Shown here: piece by piece, positions 60,324 to 64,000 of the stretch | Position numbering within the stretch: the first letter of the stretch is position 1 | Layout: each line of letters begins with the position of its first letter | Assembly: GCF_963676685.1 (NCBI RefSeq) | Contig: NC_092356.1 | Location: 46,029,601-46,093,600, forward strand | Length of the DNA stretch: 64,000 bases | DNA from: Mytilus edulis | Lineage: Eukaryota; Mollusca; Bivalvia; Mytilida; Mytilidae | Direction: 5' to 3' | The notes under the pieces: generated by a model | Told to the model about the DNA's origin: nothing | Seen by the model: the letters and a program-made list of their open reading frames with translations, nothing else | The model's database searches: none | Position numbers and translations under genes: made by a program

Positions 60324-60542
60324 TGATGCCGGCAACAACTGAAAAAAGTATACAAACAACGCAAACTACAGGTCAGCAGACAATATCAGCAGTGCAAAAT
60401 ATACAATCAACGCTAACTGCAAAACAGCAGACGATACCAGCCATAAAGCAATGTGTAGATGAACAGTTTGTCAACTGTCAGGATCCAGATATATGTCAAT
60501 CACCATTTAGTGGCAGGTGCCCGTTAAGTTGTAAACTTTGTC
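60324..60542 (+). CDS. Right gene exon: Thr/Gln-rich linker and ShKT-like module 1
   Basis: AACAG acceptor, GTATGT donor, 219 bp, phase 1-1, no stop. The first 45 residues are rich in Thr and Gln (TTQTTGQQT, LTAKQQT). The rest reads C-VDEQFVN-C-QDPDI-C...C-PLS-C-KL-C, six Cys in ShKT-type order. ShKT modules are short extracellular disulphide domains found in secreted enzymes and toxins; here nothing indicates toxicity. Confidence 0.75.
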
Positions 60543-61652
60543 GTATGTGAAAATTATGCTACACCAGATAAACAATTGTATTCCTGAAGACTAGTCAAAG
60601 TAATCGTGTTTTAAACCGAGAAATGCTATTGTACGATTTTATTAATATTAACCAGGGTTTGGTTTGAGCTTCTTGGTGAAGGTTAATCCAGAAATATGGT
60701 TTGAACGCATACAATTTATACAGTGTTGTTTCAATGTTAATAATATTATGATAGGACTTATATTCTAGTCAATTCTTGTAGCGAAAATATTTTTCAACCG
60801 ATCTACTATTTTTGAATTTTACAATTTATGACAGTAAATATATTGCTCAACATCGTAAAATAAAAATATGTATTTCGTACATATATAAGACAGTCATCCT
60901 TCAACTTAGAAATTGAAATGTAATAAGAGTGTAAAACGACTTTATATCATATTAGCAAGTTCAGAACTATGCCATTGCTTTCAGTACTACAATGTTATGT
61001 TGATATGATGTTTGTCATTACTGTTCTTTATACCGTAATATAAGAGTAACTTGCTATTTTATACTTTTGATTTTAAATGTACGTTCTTCCTTATTGTTTG
61101 TACTATGCAATATTAATAGTAGAGGGTACAAAGCTAACATACAATGAGCAATTCTTGAAAATTCGTGATACTAAAACGTTTCAGAATAAAAACGAAACCA
61201 AGCACGGTTGATTTATCTTTTCCCATTGAAATCGTTACAAACATGTAGGTTTTAGTACCACTGAAAAGGGATATGTACGATCAAAAGAAATATACCTTAG
61301 GTAATCAATTCCTGGAGTAGAAATCCTCTGGACCCTGCTTTAAATGCTGAACTGGTAAACATTATTGTTTTAGGACTAGCTGAAGCCCGCCTCTGGATGT
61401 GTTTTTTTGTATGCTGTGGTGATGACCCATTGGTAATGATTTATGCTCTTTGGTCGGGTTGATGTCTCTTTTACACATGTCCTGATATTATTCTCATTTG
61501 TATATATCAAAGCATAGACATGTTCAAATACTTTATTTTTGTAGAAATACTATAATCAATAAAGGTAGTAAATGTTAGAGAAAACCAAACTGTATTAAGA
61601 AATAGGTGGTACACAAGTAAAACAGGGAATGTGACATTATTTTATGTTACAG
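60543..61652. other. Intron between the two ShKT exons
   Basis: AT-rich. A fragment near 61420-61480 ('tttggtcgggttgatgtctc') belongs to a common mussel repeat. No exon is seen. Confidence 0.5.
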
Positions 61653-61766
61653 TGCCAATCACCACACAGGAGCCATGTGCTGATAGCAAATTCGTGAATT
61701 GTCAAGACCACATGGTTTGTTCATCACCTGTAAGCCAATGATGTCCTGTCAGCTGTGATACCTGCG
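61653..61766 (+). pseudogene. Right gene exon: ShKT-like module 2, TGA inside
   Basis: TTACAG acceptor, donor GTGTGT, 114 bp, phase 1-1. Reads C-ADSKFVN-C-QDHMV-C...C-PVS-C-DT-C with TGA at 61739-61741, where module 1 has Arg. All six Cys codons remain. Confidence 0.65.
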
Positions 61767-62194
61767 GTGTGTATGTTTAAAATTTATATTAATTCAGTGA
61801 AATTGATTTTACAATCGGTTATATTGATTTATGATAGACATTTTAATATAGTGCAGGTTCACTTAATGAATAAAATTAGTAATACGGACATTACTTTCTG
61901 ATATTCACATTACGGAAATTTCTTTCTGACAATTTATTACAAAATATCGACATTACGAGGACATGTACTGAACAGGGTGGTAAAATAAATGAATTAGAAA
62001 ATATTAGCTACATATAGAATATGACAAAAATAGCAGTCCTTATAACATTTCATTCCTATTTCGTTATTTATTATCTTATCTTTAGATGATTTAAATATAT
62101 TCCAGTAACAGGTTTAAATCTCTTTGTTATCGTCTTTGGAAACACGAAGGCTTTTTTCAATGGCCCTTTTATGAGAGAATTTTATGCAACTGTC

Positions 62195-62400
62195 ATACAA
62201 GTAAGAGGTTTAGCTAACTATCAAACAGGTTTAATCCACCATTTTCTACATAGAAAAATGCATGTATCCAATCCGGATTGTGACAGTTGTTTTCCTTTCG
62301 TTCGATGTGTTTGTGCTCTTGATTTTGTCATTTGAAGACGGACTTTCCGTTTTTGATTTTTCCCGTTGTTTGGTATTGTTGCTATTGTACTTTTCATAAA
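62195..62400 (-). repeat. R2 repeat, reverse
   Basis: CATACAAGTAAGAGGTTTAG, TTTAATCCACCATTTTCTAC and TGACAGTTGTTTTCC match the minus orientation copies at 33895-34210. Confidence 0.6.
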
Positions 62401-62568
62401 TAGACCTCAGATTAATAATAATGCGTCCATAATCATAAAATAGGGATTAAATGAGAATAGTAAGACTAAAATCGAAGGGATTTTTATTCTTGAAATATGA
62501 ATATATATTCGCCTTATTACAAACATTCCCAGAATATATTTCTAATTTTATATATTTGCATTTTTCAG

Positions 62569-62624
62569 GTTCGAAATCCACTATGCAAGTAAAAACAGCA
62601 AAAACGTCAACAGCAACTGGATAG
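62569..62624 (+). CDS. Right gene terminal exon
   Basis: A strong pyrimidine-rich acceptor (ATTTTTCAG, 62560-62568) in phase 1 gives SKSTMQVKTAKTSTATG and TAG at 62622-62624. The Thr/Lys-rich tail resembles the linkers of the ShKT exons. AATAAA follows at 62686-62691. Confidence 0.55.
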
Positions 62625-62685
62625 TTGTCTATTACAAAGTAGCATTGACCTAGAGTTATGCCGAATGAAAGCAGACTCATTACAA

Positions 62686-62691
62686 AATAAA
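62686..62691 (+). terminator. Poly(A) signal of the right gene
   Basis: AATAAA 62 bases after the TAG. This spacing supports the last exon but would give a very short 3' UTR. Confidence 0.45.
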
Positions 62692-62699
62692 AAGACCGA

Positions 62700-63767
62700 A
62701 AACACTTATTGCATTATATAATCAAACCCTGATCAGAGTTAACATGCCTATAATTTGTTACACGTGACACTTGCTTCGTCTACATAAGACTTATTTGTGG
62801 CTCTATAATCAAAGTAATTCGGCGGCAAAATGAAATGCAAAATAAAAGAGCTTACAGAAGGTTTGCTAATTACAGAAAATGCAATGTAGTCTAACCCAGG
62901 TATAGAAAACCCTTAATAAATTGAATAATTCAATGTTTAAATATAAATAGTACATGCAAAATGAACTTTAGAATGCTATTACATGTCAATACAAAAATGT
63001 TAGATACTAGACTGGGTTATACCCTATGGTGCAAGCTTTCTTCAGCAGTGGCATCGACATGTGGAAACCAATACATGTAGAAAAAAGTGTCCTACTTATT
63101 GATTTCCGAACAATTATTTCAATTTCATAATATTATAGGATCTTGGTTGTTACTTCACATCACGAAGCTATCAGTTCCAGTCGACATACACGCCATATTG
63201 TAGTCTGATTGGTTGCTTTATGGTGCGGATGAGATACAGCAACAGCTATTGGATATAATGAGAGAAAGAATAACAGACTTTACCTGTCTCAGGATAAGAC
63301 ATCAAATACCGGAAAATTACAGTTCCGATCTACTGTCATTAATTCATGTTCGTTTTACTATGCATATATTGCAGACTGAAATTAAAAATTGAAATATCAA
63401 TTACTAATACGTGTTTATTTGATTTGTTTATCTGCAATATGTACCATTTGTTTGGCTAAACAATGTATAGGAACAAATATATATTATCAGTATTTTGAAA
63501 CTTCTACCAAATAAGGCACACCTCCAGAGTTGTGTCTATGTATATATGTTTTACTTTTCAACAAGTAAAGTGAATTATTTATTTAAAAGCATAGGTATAT
63601 ATAAACGAACACTCTTAAAGTAAATTCAATTTATATCAATCAATTAGAATATCCCATTTCCAACACAAAATCAACAACCAAATGTACACGGATTACCTCA
63701 AATTATGATAGATCGAAGCAGTGCTCATCCTTTTAGAAAGCGTAAATTTGTAGCAATATTAAAATCG
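62700..63767. other. Non-coding, includes a decayed ribozyme repeat
   Basis: Positions 62755-62815 resemble the hammerhead repeat (minus) but lack the CTGATGA core. I see nothing else. Confidence 0.4.
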
Positions 63768-63950
63768 ATAAGAAGATTTGTATGAGTGCCAATTAAACAA
63801 CCTTCCATCCAAGTCACAATTTGCAAAAAGTAAAACCATTATAGGTCAAAGTGCGGCCTTCTACACGGAGCCTTGTTTCATACCGAGCAGCAAGCTATAA
63901 GGCTATCAAAGGCCTCAAAATGACTGATGTGAAAAAAGGAAAACCAACGG

Positions 63951-63981
<31 letters not shown>

Positions 63982-64000
63982 AACGCCTAAAAAGTGTACA
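63768..64000 (+). repeat. R1 repeat, variant, with (TA)n
   Basis: GATTTGTATGAGTGCCAATT, ATTATAGGTCAAAGTGCGGC and 'accaacggtctaat' followed by a TA microsatellite (63955-63982). It runs to the window edge. Confidence 0.75.

Larger units (their letters stand above)
36430..62624 (+). pseudogene. Right secreted EGF/ShKT protein gene (three in-frame TGAs)
   Basis: Seven exons: 36430-36660, 37041-37098, 40887-40991, 41857-41955, 60324-60542, 61653-61766 and 62569-62624. All have AG acceptors and GT donors, and phases join without a break (0, then 1 throughout). The deduced protein of about 295 residues would have a signal peptide, a three-Cys N-terminal module, a WVR..DG.C..NCC segment, two EGF-like modules, a Thr/Gln-rich linker, two ShKT-like modules and a short Thr/Lys tail. 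It would be secreted; EGF and ShKT modules bind proteins or channels, but no function can be assigned. Single TGAs lie in exon 1, EGF-1 and ShKT-2, so this allele is probably a pseudogene unless TGA is read through. The 18-kb intron 4 is filled by nested transposons. Exons between 41955 and 60324 could have been missed. Confidence 0.6.

Noticed and set aside
707..61766. Selenocysteine decoding of the TGAs
   Set aside because: Only one of the four sites is a Cys position and I saw no convincing SECIS fold by eye after 62624; kept only as a test in the findings.
62447..62680. Minus-strand 77-residue ORF
   Set aside because: Overlaps the plus-strand terminal exon and its poly(A) signal; no homology signal.
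62755..62815. Another hammerhead ribozyme (minus)
   Set aside because: The surrounding repeat is recognisable, but CTGATGA has become CAAATAA and GAAAC has become GAAGC, so the core is lost.

Overview
The window looks like nuclear DNA of a bivalve mollusc, most likely a mussel (Mytilus or a close relative). It is AT-rich, its genes have short exons with GT/AG introns, and it is full of repeat families that recur throughout mussel DNA: the 'gatgtggtatgattgccaatgagacaac' type, hammerhead-ribozyme repeats, tRNA-related SINEs and Penelope-like elements. I saw no prokaryotic features. Family names below are recognised by eye; no database search was possible.

Host genes. Two paralogous secreted-protein genes lie head to head. 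The left one is on the minus strand (first exon 3506-3276, then 1775-1709 and 808-707, running off the left edge). The right one is on the plus strand (exons 36430-36660, 37041-37098, 40887-40991, 41857-41955, 60324-60542, 61653-61766 and a last exon 62569-62624 with a poly(A) signal). First exons are both 231 bp. The deduced order is signal peptide and Cys-rich N-terminus, a WVR...C..NCC segment, EGF-like modules, then (right gene) two ShKT-like modules. Module exons are symmetrical phase 1-1. Four exons carry a single in-frame TGA and none carries TAA, TAG or a frameshift. Both copies may be pseudogenes, but the pattern deserves a check.

Between the two genes is a 26.2-kb segment (7249-33487) bounded by about 460-480 bp inverted repeats that begin CACTACC and abut TA on both sides. 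It looks like one giant, probably non-autonomous DNA transposon. It has been filled by later insertions: a MITE with hairpin motifs (10421-11747), an intact hammerhead ribozyme (13106-13153), two kinds of tandem repeat, a cluster of CpG-phased fold-back elements (17025-20225), a 5'-truncated LINE (about 20590-24030), a gag-like fragment, a SAM-like ORF and long hairpins.

The 18-kb intron between the second EGF exon and the first ShKT exon of the right gene holds nested mobile DNA. A Penelope-like element (42290-43260) and a Ty3/gypsy fragment (43393-44787 plus 58947-59510) lie on the minus strand. The gypsy fragment is split by a 14.15-kb DNA transposon (44792-58942) with 17-bp imperfect terminal repeats and TTAA duplications. 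That transposon encodes, in eight exons (45041-55665), a zinc-ribbon protein with a Mutator-type DDE transposase domain fused to a DEDDh 3'-5' exonuclease domain. Its first intron in turn holds a 1.2-kb MITE (45744-46950) built around a 73-bp satellite. This transposase-exonuclease transposon is the most interesting system in the window. A one-base frameshift in the exonuclease exon suggests that this copy is damaged.
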